Source: Pascua guehoae
Lineage: Eukaryota; Basidiomycota; Tremellomycetes; Trichosporonales; Trichosporonaceae
Assembly (NCBI GenBank): GCA_001600415.1
Contig: BCJX01000002.1
Coordinates: 321,191 to 381,911, forward strand
Length of the DNA stretch: 60,721 nt
Reading direction: 5' to 3'
Part shown: piece by piece, positions 33,188-42,940 of the stretch
Layout of the letters: the number at the start of each line of letters is the position of its first letter
Position numbering within the stretch: position 1 is the stretch's first letter
The notes under the pieces: model-generated
Told to the model about the DNA's origin: nothing
Seen by the model: the letters and a program-made list of their open reading frames with translations, nothing else
Database searches by the model: none
Position numbers and translations under genes: made by a program

Positions 33188-34823
33188 CTAGTGCTGGTAG
33201 CGGAAATCGGCGTTGCCTTCGAGGATGGCCTCGCCACGGTCGGCGCGCTTGTTCTGGTACATGTAGTAAAGCTTGAGGCATCCGGCCAGAACGACGACGG
33301 CGGCATTCATGCCGATGGTGAGGAAGACGCCAGTGGGGTAGCCTTGCCTAATCTCCTGTTGACGGAAGGCGACACCGGCGAGAATGCCACCAATGCCTCC
33401 CCATGCGACGACGAGGGCAGAGGCAAAGCCACGCTTGCTCTGCGCACGAATGGTAGTCTGGCACCACGCGACGATGAGGGGCACGTTCGAGTTACAGCCG
33501 CCAATGGCGAGGAAGACACCGGCGTAGCGTGCCTCGATCTTGTCCGGCGACACCTGCGAGTACATGCAGGTGCCGATGATGAGGATGGTCGCGTTGACCA
33601 TGATTGGGAAAGCGCGGGTCTTGTAACGGTCGCCAATGTAGCCGCTGAAAATGGCCGGGAAGGCAACCCACACGTATGGAGGGGCGACGAGGATCTGGGC
33701 CAGCGCGTTGGTGAAGCCCATGGTTTGCAGAATGCCGGGCAGGAAGTATGCGAGCGAGTAGCTCCCGAGAGTAGTCGAGCCGAAGAAGTAGCCAAAGAGC
33801 CAGAGCTTGGGGTCGGTAATGTACGTGATGAACTTCTTCATCGTGAGCTTGTCGGGCACAGAGTCGTGGCGGTCACGCTCAATGCGAGTAACGACAATGT
33901 GCTTTTCCTCGGGCGACAGGAACTTGGCCTTGTCCGGGAAGTCGGTGATCAGGAGGTATCCGAGGAGGCCAATGACGATGGTGAGGACACCTGGATGTCA
34001 GCGGGTGTGCTAAGAGGGGTGATTGTGAGACGAGGGGTTTCCGCATCGAATTGTTTTCGTAGAGCGCTGTTCATACTCACCCTGGATGATGAAGATCCAG
34101 CGCCATCCGGCACGTCCTGCACGGCCATTGAGCTGAGAGATACCCCAAGCCATAATGGCCGACAGGCCAGAGACGACAATGGACAAGACGTAGAAGACAG
34201 CGTTGCGAAGAGCCATCTGTTTGCGAGGATACCAGCACGCGATCAGGTATGCCGCGCCGGGGAACAAGGTCGCCTCAAACATGCCCAGGATGGCGCGGAG
34301 GGCGGTAAGCTGGTGCCAATTGGTAACAGCACCCATGGCCGTCATGACAACGCCCCAGAGGACAGTCGACGTTCCGAGCCACCACCTGGCACCAAACTTG
34401 CGGAGACCGATTTGGGACTGCCAGTGTCAGCAGTCTGTAGGCAAGGACCACGAGAATGATTCAACTCACGGGAACCTCGAAAAGAATGTAAGGAATGAAG
34501 AAAATGACAGTGGCGATCGAGTAGCGCTGGCCAATGTCGGTGCCAAGATCCCTGTCCATCTGAACCTGGTTGGCGGCACGCGCGAGCGAGAGGTTGGTGC
34601 GGTCGATGAGAGAGATGCAGTACATGAGCGAGAGGATCGGAATCAGCCGCACGTCCACGCGACGCATGATGTGCTTGACCTGGTGGGGGTCAAAGCCCTC
34701 GTCGATGTTCTCATAGTGCCGCGTGCTCTCGTTGTTGTCTGGGATCGAGTTGTCGGCTTCATATTCGTTGTGGAACGCCTTCTCCTGGGGCACCTTCTCG
34801 AGGTCCCGGTCGTAGGTAGCCAT
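33188..34823 (-). CDS. MFS anion:cation symporter, DAL5/allantoate permease-like
   Basis: Three exons: 34823..34470, 34417..34081, 33990..33188 (497 aa). A hydrophilic N-terminus of about 55 residues is followed by helix 1 with LMYCISLIDRTNLSLARAA, then FFIPYILFEVPSQIGLRKFG, GMFEATLFPGAAYLIACWYP and WRWIFIIQG, all typical of the ACS family (allantoate, nicotinate, biotin/pantothenate and related carboxylate permeases). The C-terminal half has the usual second six helices (GYSGYIGD-like loop GYIGDRYKTRAFP). It is a plasma-membrane importer of a small organic anion. It lies about 3 kb from the aldoxime dehydratase and amidase, so a nitrogen-containing acid or amide is a possible substrate; this is inference. 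Confidence 0.85.
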
Positions 34824-37800
34824 GCTGAGTGGCGGGCGGGTCCAGAAGTCGACGCTGGAAAAGAGTGGTGGGTAGTCTGCAGCAGCAGTGGGGGCGACGA
34901 GGGGCTCACTGGCGGTGAGTGAGTGAGCGACTTGGCGGTGGGTGGGGTCAAAGTCGACGGCGCAGTCGATGGATGCTCTTTGTACTTGTCCCCGCCACTG
35001 CCAGCCGGCTTTTTACAATCCCGAGACTTCCCCAGCGTTGGGTTCTCGTGGAGCCAGTCTTGCCTACCGTCCTCCCGTCTTGGCCATAAGGGTCGACCAT
35101 TGTCTGTCGTGTGACGCTGTGGGTAGGTTGCAAGCGGCAGGTCTGGCAATGTTTGCGGCAAGGACCGCCGGTCAACCACACACCACACCCCGATGTGGAG
35201 TTGAGAGGTGGCCGAGTAGGGCGATTGGGGCCATGTGAATGGCGGCCCCCTTGCAAGCCTCGAGTGCAAGTTGCCGTCAGATGCCACCGGCTATTGGTGG
35301 ATGGTCAACGCCTCCATGGCGAACCGAGCAAACGCAATCTCTTGGTGTGTCACGGATCGACACTCTGGCCGTGCGCCGTTGCTCGAGAACGCCGAGGACT
35401 GCGATCCAGAACTTGGCCAGCACGCCCTCCTGGAATCTCGGAAGATACAAAGAAGGAGCAGCCACACACTTGCCTTGGCTAGCCGTGCTATGCTAGCCAC
35501 TTCCCTCCCTTTCCCCCTTTGCCCGCGTGCGTCATCCTCGAGATGTCGCCTGACCCGGGGAGAGAGGGTGGGGACTCCACGGGGCCTTGGGGCTCGCACG
35601 GTCCCTCTGTCCGTCATGTGGTGCAAGACCCTGCATGTGGCGTTGCCAAGACAACGCCAAGCTATTGCCAACCCCCAAGCGATTTAATTAGTTTACTCGT
35701 GTCGTGTATTTGCCGCAGAGGGTATTTGGTCCCACTTTGCCGCAGTACAGCTCCTCTGCCGTCATCAACAAGAAACCACCGCGCCATGCCGTTATCCGAT
35801 GACACGTCGAGGCTCCGTTCCGGATCGCGATGTTTTGGCGAGCAAAAGACGACATTTAAGCCGCGGGTACGCCGCGGCGCAGGTGCTGCCATGCCTTGTA
35901 ACAAACCTTTACACGAAGTGGGTTGTGTGAGATGGGTGTCTGAGATGAACAGATGAGCGGAGAGTTGTTCCCGGTCACGGACTTGTTCTGTGAATGCATC
36001 CCAGCAAGATGCATGCACACGCACAATCACAGCTTTTGCGAGCATTGGAGGCACGAGGACCGTGTGTGGCCCGACTTCCGACCCAGAAGCATCACCGTAC
36101 AGGGCCAGGTCTGGCTTGGGCTTGAGCGGGCACTAAGCACGCAGCAGCATGGATGTCACAAATGGCTGCGGGATCTTGGCCGCACGTTTACCGGCTGCAC
36201 AACTTGGGGTCCTGCATTTACGCAGCTGCTTTAGGGAATGGACCACCACGTGTACTCCCACATGCCTGATAAGAGCACTGAGAGTCGACGAGCATGTTGG
36301 CTCTACGCCAGAGTAAGCAATTGTTACTTGGCGAAACGGCCCCAGCTGTGGCATGTTGGACACATACCGGGAGAGCAACCAATAGGGCACCACAGCACCT
36401 CCGGGTTCGAGGCGTGGATAAGCTTCACTGCGATAATGTCGGGGCAATGAAGCCGTAAGCGTGATGACTTGGCGCAAATGACCACAACAAATGCGATGGG
36501 GTACAGGCATGGTGCTCGGGTATTGTTGATCCGAACGGGCCTGCCTGCCTTTCCGCGGTTATTGAGAATCTTGAACCCGAGATGCTTCGGCAACTACCAG
36601 GGCTATCGACGGACGTTGCCGTCCCAGCGCAGTGCCTAGATACATGTTCGGACGAGAGAACTCTCAACAGTCTCTGGCCATGCCCCAGTTAGTACATTAT
36701 CTAACGTTTAGCGCTGTAGGTAAAGTATGTACCGAGTTGTCGGAAACGTCCCTTGCTCCTCTGATCTCCAGAAAACCCATTCTATTATGGTCCGCTTTGT
36801 ATTGTTCGGGAGCTTGGGTGGCGAGGTTTAAGACGCGCAGACTATCATCAAAGGCTTTAACGCGCGCCAACACGCGCGCCAACTATCAGTAGTCTGCTCG
36901 AGCTCGTCCAACGTTAAATGTTGCTAATATAGGGCGAGAGCCTATTCGCCTTCTACCAGCACAATATCAGTGAGCAATGTCACTGCGGGCACAGCTCAGC
37001 ATTTCCATTCCAAAGTGCGTGGCTTGAGGAGCTAAACGCAGTCGCGCTGTCAGATTTCGAGTATTATCAGATTGCGGACTGGCTCACAACATGGTTCTGC
37101 AGGGTCATACAACCCATCACATGCACACGACCGTGAACGGCGCTGTCGGGGCCAGTAAGATGAGGAGGCGCGAGCTGAGGTGTCTTTGATGCTCCTGTCA
37201 CGGTCACTGGCTGGTCGGCCCCACACGCCCAAGCGCAGGGTACTTCCCAGGGCCTTGGTGCTTGGGTATGGGTGAGGATGCTAAAGCTCTAGCACCTGTG
37301 ACTGGCTGCTGGTCAGATGTGGATGGCTTTGCTCACTTTCCAGATCTCCAGAGGGAGGTGGCTCGAGCACAAGTACGGTTCTTAAGATCCCGCCCGGCCC
37401 CGATGATTCAAAGAAGTCTCCACTTGATGGCAAGGCGAAGCTCACCCGAACCACGATGTAACGGCCACACGCTACCACTCACGATGGTGTTCCAAACCCT
37501 GCTCTAGCAGTGCATAGCCTGCAGGCACCCGTCATAACCCAATTCGATGCCTTTTGTCGAGTCGGTGTCGTGTGACTGGCAGGCGACATCTGTTGCGCGC
37601 ATAGACACCGCAGTGCGCTGACCGTGACCATTCCCACCAGCCGCCCTTTGAGTCACCGCATGCACTCTTCTATGATTCACGCTCGTCCCCACCACTCGCG
37701 TCACTCTACCCTCTGGGACATACAACATTCGTCGCGCACCCATGCAGTTGCCACTTATGGTCACGTGACGAACAAGTGCTGTCCCCATGGGCCCCCGAAC

Positions 37801-37888
37801 TCCGAACCCCACGAGCCGCTATGACCATCATTCGTTCGTCGTCGTCTGTCGTCTTTTGCAGCAACCCACTCTCCGTTCTAAGCACGAC
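34824..37888. other. Long gene-poor region
   Basis: About 3 kb between divergent genes, with no convincing coding sequence or RNA gene. Near its right end is the palindrome GTCACGTGAC (37760-37769), a CACGTG E-box of the kind bound by bHLH factors, about 120 bp before the chosen start of the aldoxime dehydratase. Confidence 0.5.
37760..37769. promoter_or_regulatory. CACGTG palindrome upstream of aldoxime dehydratase
   Basis: Perfect 10-bp palindrome GTCACGTGAC just upstream of the aldoxime dehydratase. It is a classic bHLH (E-box/Cbf1-type) site; use as an operator is inference. Confidence 0.35.
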
Positions 37889-39091
37889 ATGCGGATTTGC
37901 TGTCGACCCCTACTCTCTACCGCTCGCCTCCGCCCGCCACTCGCCCCCCGGGCCGCTCGGCTCAACAGTACCGCTGCGACGAGCTCGACCCCGTCGGGAC
38001 CGCGACCTGGGCCTCAGATCCTCAACACCGCTCCGCGCGAGGCATACGGCCCCGAAAATCGAACGGTCCCTCTCCGCAAGAAGCCAGGACACGTACCGGT
38101 GGTTCAGCGATGGTCGATCGTCCTGCCTGAGCAGGAGCTCTTTGTCGGCTTCTTTGGCGTACAGGCGCAGAGCGCCGAGGAGCTTGCGTCGTCGCCGTTC
38201 ATGGAATGGGCGGAGACCGGCCTGTTGGATCATCCCAGTGGACCGAGCACGCACGACCATGCACGATACACGGACAAGGCGGGCTACCACAGCCACGTCG
38301 TAGCGGCGTACTGGGTCAACGAGGCCGAGTTTTCAGCATGGCGAGCCGACCCTGCGGTGGAGGCTTGGTGGGCGAGCCGCCAGCGGCTGGCCGGCAGCAC
38401 TGGGGTGTGGCGCGAGGTGCTCCGCGTCCCGGCGGAACGTCTTGAGACAATCTACTGGCTCGACTACCCCGCCGGCGTGTCGTCCAACGCCGCGGTCATG
38501 CTGTACCCCACCCCGTACTGCGGGTACTATGGAGCGATGCGCGACCGCCTCCCCGTCGCAGCCAACGACCCACTCGACTCACCACCGGGCGCAACGATGG
38601 AGCGCTCCCCACGAGACACGGTCCGTGCACGCTGGCGCATCCGGGCCCCGCATAATGTCGCCGTGATCCGGTCGGGAAACACGTGGGGCGCGATGGATGA
38701 CGAGCAGATGGCCGACTACCAGGCCAAGCTCGCTCCGCCGCTCGAGCGCGGGATGGACTATCTCCAAGACGAGCCCCAAGATGCTGGGTGTATCAGCCTC
38801 CGATTCCACGACGCCCTCGGTCCCGGCGGTACGCCCAAGCCCGAGGCACACGCGCTCGGCTACTTTCTCTCCCTCGGCGACATGGAAAGATGGAGTGAAA
38901 AGCACCGTTCCCACGCCGCAATCTACAGCGCGGCCATGGCACGGTACAAGCGATACGGGAGCCGTAACCAGCTGAGGACGTGGCATGAGGTCTATGTCCT
39001 TCCCGACGACCGCGAGCAGTTGTTTGAATATGCCAACTGTCATGCCGATACTGGATTCCTGCCATATTTCCAGGGCGACAGGCTAGCATAG
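37889..39091 (+). CDS. Haem-containing aldoxime dehydratase (phenylacetaldoxime dehydratase family)
   Basis: Intronless, 400 aa from the ATG at 37889; an in-frame ATG at 37787 would add 34 residues. The later start gives an N-terminus MRICCRPLLSTARLRPP followed by LAPRAARLNSTAA, basic and free of acids, like a mitochondrial presequence, so I prefer it. The body matches the haem dehydratase family (PF13816): HVPVVQRWSIVLPEQELFVG, YWVNEAEFSAW, GYFLSLGDMERWSEKHRSH with AAIYSAAM, and LRTWHEVYVLPDD...EYANCHADTGFLP. By position the His in RSHAAIY should be the haem ligand and that in WHEVYVL the catalytic one, as in bacterial Oxd enzymes. These dehydrate aldoximes to nitriles. It is tail-to-tail with an amidase 231 bp away. 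Confidence 0.85.
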   Translation: MRICCRPLLSTARLRPPLAPRAARLNSTAATSSTPSGPRPGPQILNTAPREAYGPENRTVPLRKKPGHVPVVQRWSIVLPEQELFVGFFGVQAQSAEELASSPFMEWAETGLLDHPSGPSTHDHARYTDKAGYHSHVVAAYWVNEAEFSAWRADPAVEAWWASRQRLAGSTGVWREVLRVPAERLETIYWLDYPAGVSSNAAVMLYPTPYCGYYGAMRDRLPVAANDPLDSPPGATMERSPRDTVRARWRIRAPHNVAVIRSGNTWGAMDDEQMADYQAKLAPPLERGMDYLQDEPQDAGCISLRFHDALGPGGTPKPEAHALGYFLSLGDMERWSEKHRSHAAIYSAAMARYKRYGSRNQLRTWHEVYVLPDDREQLFEYANCHADTGFLPYFQGDRLA

Positions 39092-39322
39092 CCAGCCTGG
39101 CCACACCATTGTATCGTATTATTGTATTGGCCGTTTTGCATGGTATCTTGGCATTGATCTCGCATGAAGAGCCTCTCTATAGGGTGCGCGAGACTGTTCC
39201 TATCACCACCATTGTCAACAACAACGTGTGATCCTCCTAGTACTAATAACCCAGAGCAGTTGCTACCACAGACTCTACGCGCAACGACAACCGCCTATGG
39301 ACTGCATCCCATGACCCGTACC

Positions 39323-41416
39323 CTAACACCCGCCGACGATCTCCATACACCCATACTCTCCACCTTCGCCGGTGGCCGTCGCGACAATCATCGTCCCGTA
39401 CGGCTGGCGCCACTGAGAGTGGAACACTGTCAGCTCCTCCGCTGCAACAGAGCCGCTGGCAACAAAGCCGCCGTCAGACACCAGGCTGGTGCGAACCGGC
39501 ACACCGTTGATTGTGACTGTGGCACTGGTTACCGATCCGTCGGGACACTTTCCGCGGACAACGTATCGAAGGCGCGACTCATGGCGGGACTCAATGTCGA
39601 CGTCCAGGAAGAGCTTCCCAGGCGGTACTGAAGAACCCTCGTCATGTTGAGAAGTAGTGGGGGGTTGAGCATCGATGTCCTTGGGGAGACGCTGAATCGC
39701 CAGTGTGCGCGGCGGGAGGGGACGTGGCGGTGAAACCGACTCGAGAAGCGCGCCGAGGCGGAGGAGGCGGGAATCGTCCCACCCACGACCTGCCAGAGTG
39801 AGGCCAAAGGGCATCTCAATGTCCTTTGCCAGGCCCATTGGCACTGTGACCGTGGGGATACCGAGGTGGCGCACGAAGAGGTTGCCGTTGGCAACCCAAG
39901 TCCCGTCCTCGACAGCAATCTCGTGGCTTAAGGGGTACGTATCGGCGTCGGCGGGCGCGACGTCTGCAAGAGTCGGGAATGCAAGTGCCGCCAGGCCCTC
40001 GGCGTCCATCCACTCTTCGAGAAGTTCGCGCCGTGCGCGGTCTAGCCCCCGGATCCCCTCGGCAATGTGGGGGATCTCAGTTGGCGGACGTGCCCGGCCC
40101 GCCTTGACGAGGCCGACATAGTTTCCCATCTCCATATCGTCGCCGAAATCGTTCTCAATCTGCCCCACAGGCAGCGGAAACACGAGGTCGGGGTCCACGT
40201 CGGCCCACGACGTTGGCCCGCAGACTAGGTCGTTGCCACGGAACACTCTGGACTCGTCGGCATTGGAGGCCAAAAAGTCCTCGAGCGAAAAGGCACACAA
40301 GTCCTCGATCTCAGCCTGGAAAAACTCGCTAGGGACAAAGCCACGGTCTGCGAGCCCGCCCTGGAACCAGTTCTTGCCGACCTCGGGCGTCTTGCGGCGC
40401 TCGTAGCCTTCGCGCACGGGAAGCTCGGCACACTCGACGACCTCGGCGCCGAGGGAGCGGAGGCGCTCGGCGGCTTCCTTGGCCAAGGCAATGACTGACG
40501 AGCGCACGCGGATATCTTGGGGGTCTACGCCGAGATAGCAGGTAGGCATGCCGATACGCAAACCCTCCAGAGGCTTAGTCTTTCTGGGGTCGCCGTGCGT
40601 GTCCTCGGCAAGGGCAGGGTACGACGGGGGCCGAAGCGCGGACGCCTTTGGGATCTCGACCCATGGCTGGACGCGCCAAAAGTTGCCGCGCGTCTTGACG
40701 TCGTCGGCGACCAGGACCTCGAGGACCTCGAGCATGTCCGCCATGGAGCGTGTGTGGGGCACGACCACGTCCATGGTCGGCACGAGCGGCCAGTTGCCCC
40801 GTGTGGAGATGACACCCCAGCTGGGCGTATACGCGCACAGGGCATTACAGCTCGCGGGCGCGCGGCCACTCGACCACGTCTCCTCGCCGAGCCCGAACGC
40901 GCCAAAGCTCGCGGCCGTCGCTGTCCCGGACCCATTCGACGACCCGCTCGCCCAAGCAGACGTGAGGTATGCGCCGTTGTAGGGCGACTCTGCGCGCCCG
41001 TCGAGTCCACGCTGCATGCCCCCGTTGGCCATGGGCGGCATCGTCGTCAGGCCGAGCAGAATCGCACCCGCGCCCCGCAGGCGGCTGATCGCAAACGAGT
41101 CGTCCCCGGCCACCAAGTCCCGGAACGCAGGCGAGCCAGCGGACACGGTCATGTTTTTGGCCTTGTACGAGTCCTTGGCCGTGTAGGGGATACCGTCCAG
41201 AGGGGACAGGAGCTTGCCCCCCGCCCGGCGCAGGTCGGACGCACGCGCTTCGTCGAAGGCCGTCGGCGACAGGACCGGTACAGAGTTGAGCCGGATACCG
41301 TGGTGGTCGTACGCCGCGATGCGCGTCAGGTAGGCCGCGACGAGTCCGACGCTCGTCACCTTGCCTGCCTCAAGGGCCGCGCGCAGGTCCGCAATGGACG
41401 CTTCTACCACATCCAT
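39323..41416 (-). CDS. Amidase-signature hydrolase with C-terminal extension
   Basis: Intronless, 697 aa, ATG at 41416. Amidase signature family: catalytic Lys81 (GIPYTAKDSY), cis-Ser159 in WASGSSNGSGTA, and nucleophile Ser183 in GEETWSSGRAPASCNA, with the family spacing. The usual DTxGS is ETWSS here, a divergent form. Residues about 500-585 (LAALAFPTLADVAP, NLFVRHLGIPTVTVPMG, MPFGLTLAGRGWDDSRLL) are the conserved end of the fold. About 110 further residues form a Ser/Pro linker and a small beta-rich region ending in Cys that I do not recognise. Family members cleave amides to acid and ammonia. Beside an aldoxime dehydratase it could act on an amide made from a nitrile; substrate unknown. 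No signal peptide is evident. Confidence 0.82.
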   Translation of the reverse strand: MDVVEASIADLRAALEAGKVTSVGLVAAYLTRIAAYDHHGIRLNSVPVLSPTAFDEARASDLRRAGGKLLSPLDGIPYTAKDSYKAKNMTVSAGSPAFRDLVAGDDSFAISRLRGAGAILLGLTTMPPMANGGMQRGLDGRAESPYNGAYLTSAWASGSSNGSGTATAASFGAFGLGEETWSSGRAPASCNALCAYTPSWGVISTRGNWPLVPTMDVVVPHTRSMADMLEVLEVLVADDVKTRGNFWRVQPWVEIPKASALRPPSYPALAEDTHGDPRKTKPLEGLRIGMPTCYLGVDPQDIRVRSSVIALAKEAAERLRSLGAEVVECAELPVREGYERRKTPEVGKNWFQGGLADRGFVPSEFFQAEIEDLCAFSLEDFLASNADESRVFRGNDLVCGPTSWADVDPDLVFPLPVGQIENDFGDDMEMGNYVGLVKAGRARPPTEIPHIAEGIRGLDRARRELLEEWMDAEGLAALAFPTLADVAPADADTYPLSHEIAVEDGTWVANGNLFVRHLGIPTVTVPMGLAKDIEMPFGLTLAGRGWDDSRLLRLGALLESVSPPRPLPPRTLAIQRLPKDIDAQPPTTSQHDEGSSVPPGKLFLDVDIESRHESRLRYVVRGKCPDGSVTSATVTINGVPVRTSLVSDGGFVASGSVAAEELTVFHSQWRQPYGTMIVATATGEGGEYGCMEIVGGC

Positions 41417-42940
41417 AGTGTGTTACCGTTAGGAATAATGGTGAGTCAAGATGGTAGTGTGTTAGCGATGAAGACGCGCCCGGTCAGTTTCAAACATCGT
41501 CATTGAAGAACGACCGGGTTGACCGATATGAAGTGAAGCCGCGCGCGAAGCCGCGGTTAAATAGCACCAGGCGGATGGTTAAACTCCTGGCTGAACGTGA
41601 AGGAATATCGGATAAAACTGTTTGGCAGTCACCTCAGCCTTATTCCGTGTGATAGGATACTTGAGGTCCCCTAAGCTGACCCAACATTTGGACGAGCACT
41701 CCATGTTGAGATGATGGTTAACGACCGCATTCCGTTGATGTTACGCGTAGAAGGGATTGTTAGAACGCTCATTGCCGGCGGCTAAACCTGCAACCTGGTG
41801 AGTCCTGTCCCAGAGGCACTGTCCCTCCATGGAGCAGCTGAGGAGCGAGCGTTGCCTCTGCCACTTGTGCTGCGATTAAGTCAGAGACGTCTCGCCCAAT
41901 GACTTGCACACTTGGGGACCGAGACTGCATCTCGGTATACCGGGGCACCAGCGTGACTTCCGCGGTTAGTCCACGATGTTGATGGGTGACGACTGCCTCG
42001 GTTGCTGAATGACAAAGAGGTTCGAGAATTCGAGACGGCAGTTCTACGATGTGCATCCAGTCACGTGCATGTTCTGCAATTAATGATGATCACCTGCTCG
42101 AGTCTGGGTCATTTGCCACTCGCATGCACTGGTCTACTGGTCTACTGGTCCGTACGTTGAGAGCGGATGGGGCGCCGTTCGGCTGATGGACGGCGGCCGA
42201 GTGGCGGCCAGAGCGCCCTTAGATCTCCGGGATGGGATGGGATGACGTCATATCTCTTCGGTATCTCGTCTCGAATGCATACGTCCACCCCGAGATGGGA
42301 TTTGAGATAAACATGACTACCACGGTACGCTCTCTACCGCATGTCGAGAGCACTCGAGTCTATTCCTATCCCGTTGCTTGGCTTGTTGCTGACATACTTG
42401 TAGCGTTCGCCTCTCGTTGTGCCTGTGCATTCTTGAACTGCAGGTGATACAGGCAGGTCCACGAATGGAAGACGGCACCCGCCATCGGCCGCGGCGAGCC
42501 CGAAAGCTTTGGCCGTTGGAACCGTGCGCCACCCACCTGCAGACCTGTGACATCTAGGCCTCGGCTGTTGGATGCCTCCCGTCCCATGTTTCGGGAAACG
42601 AGATCGAGGTTTGGTGCAAAAGATTGAATTAACATCGGTTTGCCACCCAACTGGTATCGGCCGTCATGAGCGCGCACTGCCTCTGCGAAGCCCTTTTTTC
42701 GAGTGCGAGATATTTGCTGGACTCACATCATCGCACCCGGCACCCTCATCGGTCTCTATAAGAATGTGAGACACGTCCGTACCGGACTCTTATCATAACC
42801 ACATACTCTCTATTACAACCACGTACGCCAGCTCACACTCTTCATAACAAGTTGGACGCCACCCTCGTTCTCGCCCACACACGCACACTCCTTCTACCAC
42901 GGTCACCTCAGTGGCCACTTTCCTCATCCGCAGACTTTCC
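41417..42940. other. Divergent intergenic region
   Basis: About 1.5 kb between the amidase and the metal ATPase, transcribed away from each other. Only short open frames. It should hold both promoters; no clear regulatory site beyond a lone CACGTG near 42063 is seen. Confidence 0.5.

Noticed and set aside
33041..34459. 472-codon + strand frame over the permease
   Set aside because: Runs antisense through clear transporter exons and their introns; translation is hydrophilic and family-less.
40517..41506. 329-codon + strand frame over the amidase
   Set aside because: Antisense of the conserved amidase core; Arg-rich shadow.
42911..42940. Upstream extension of the metal ATPase frame
   Set aside because: The extension has no ATG (it begins at GTG); the first ATG at 42941 is used.
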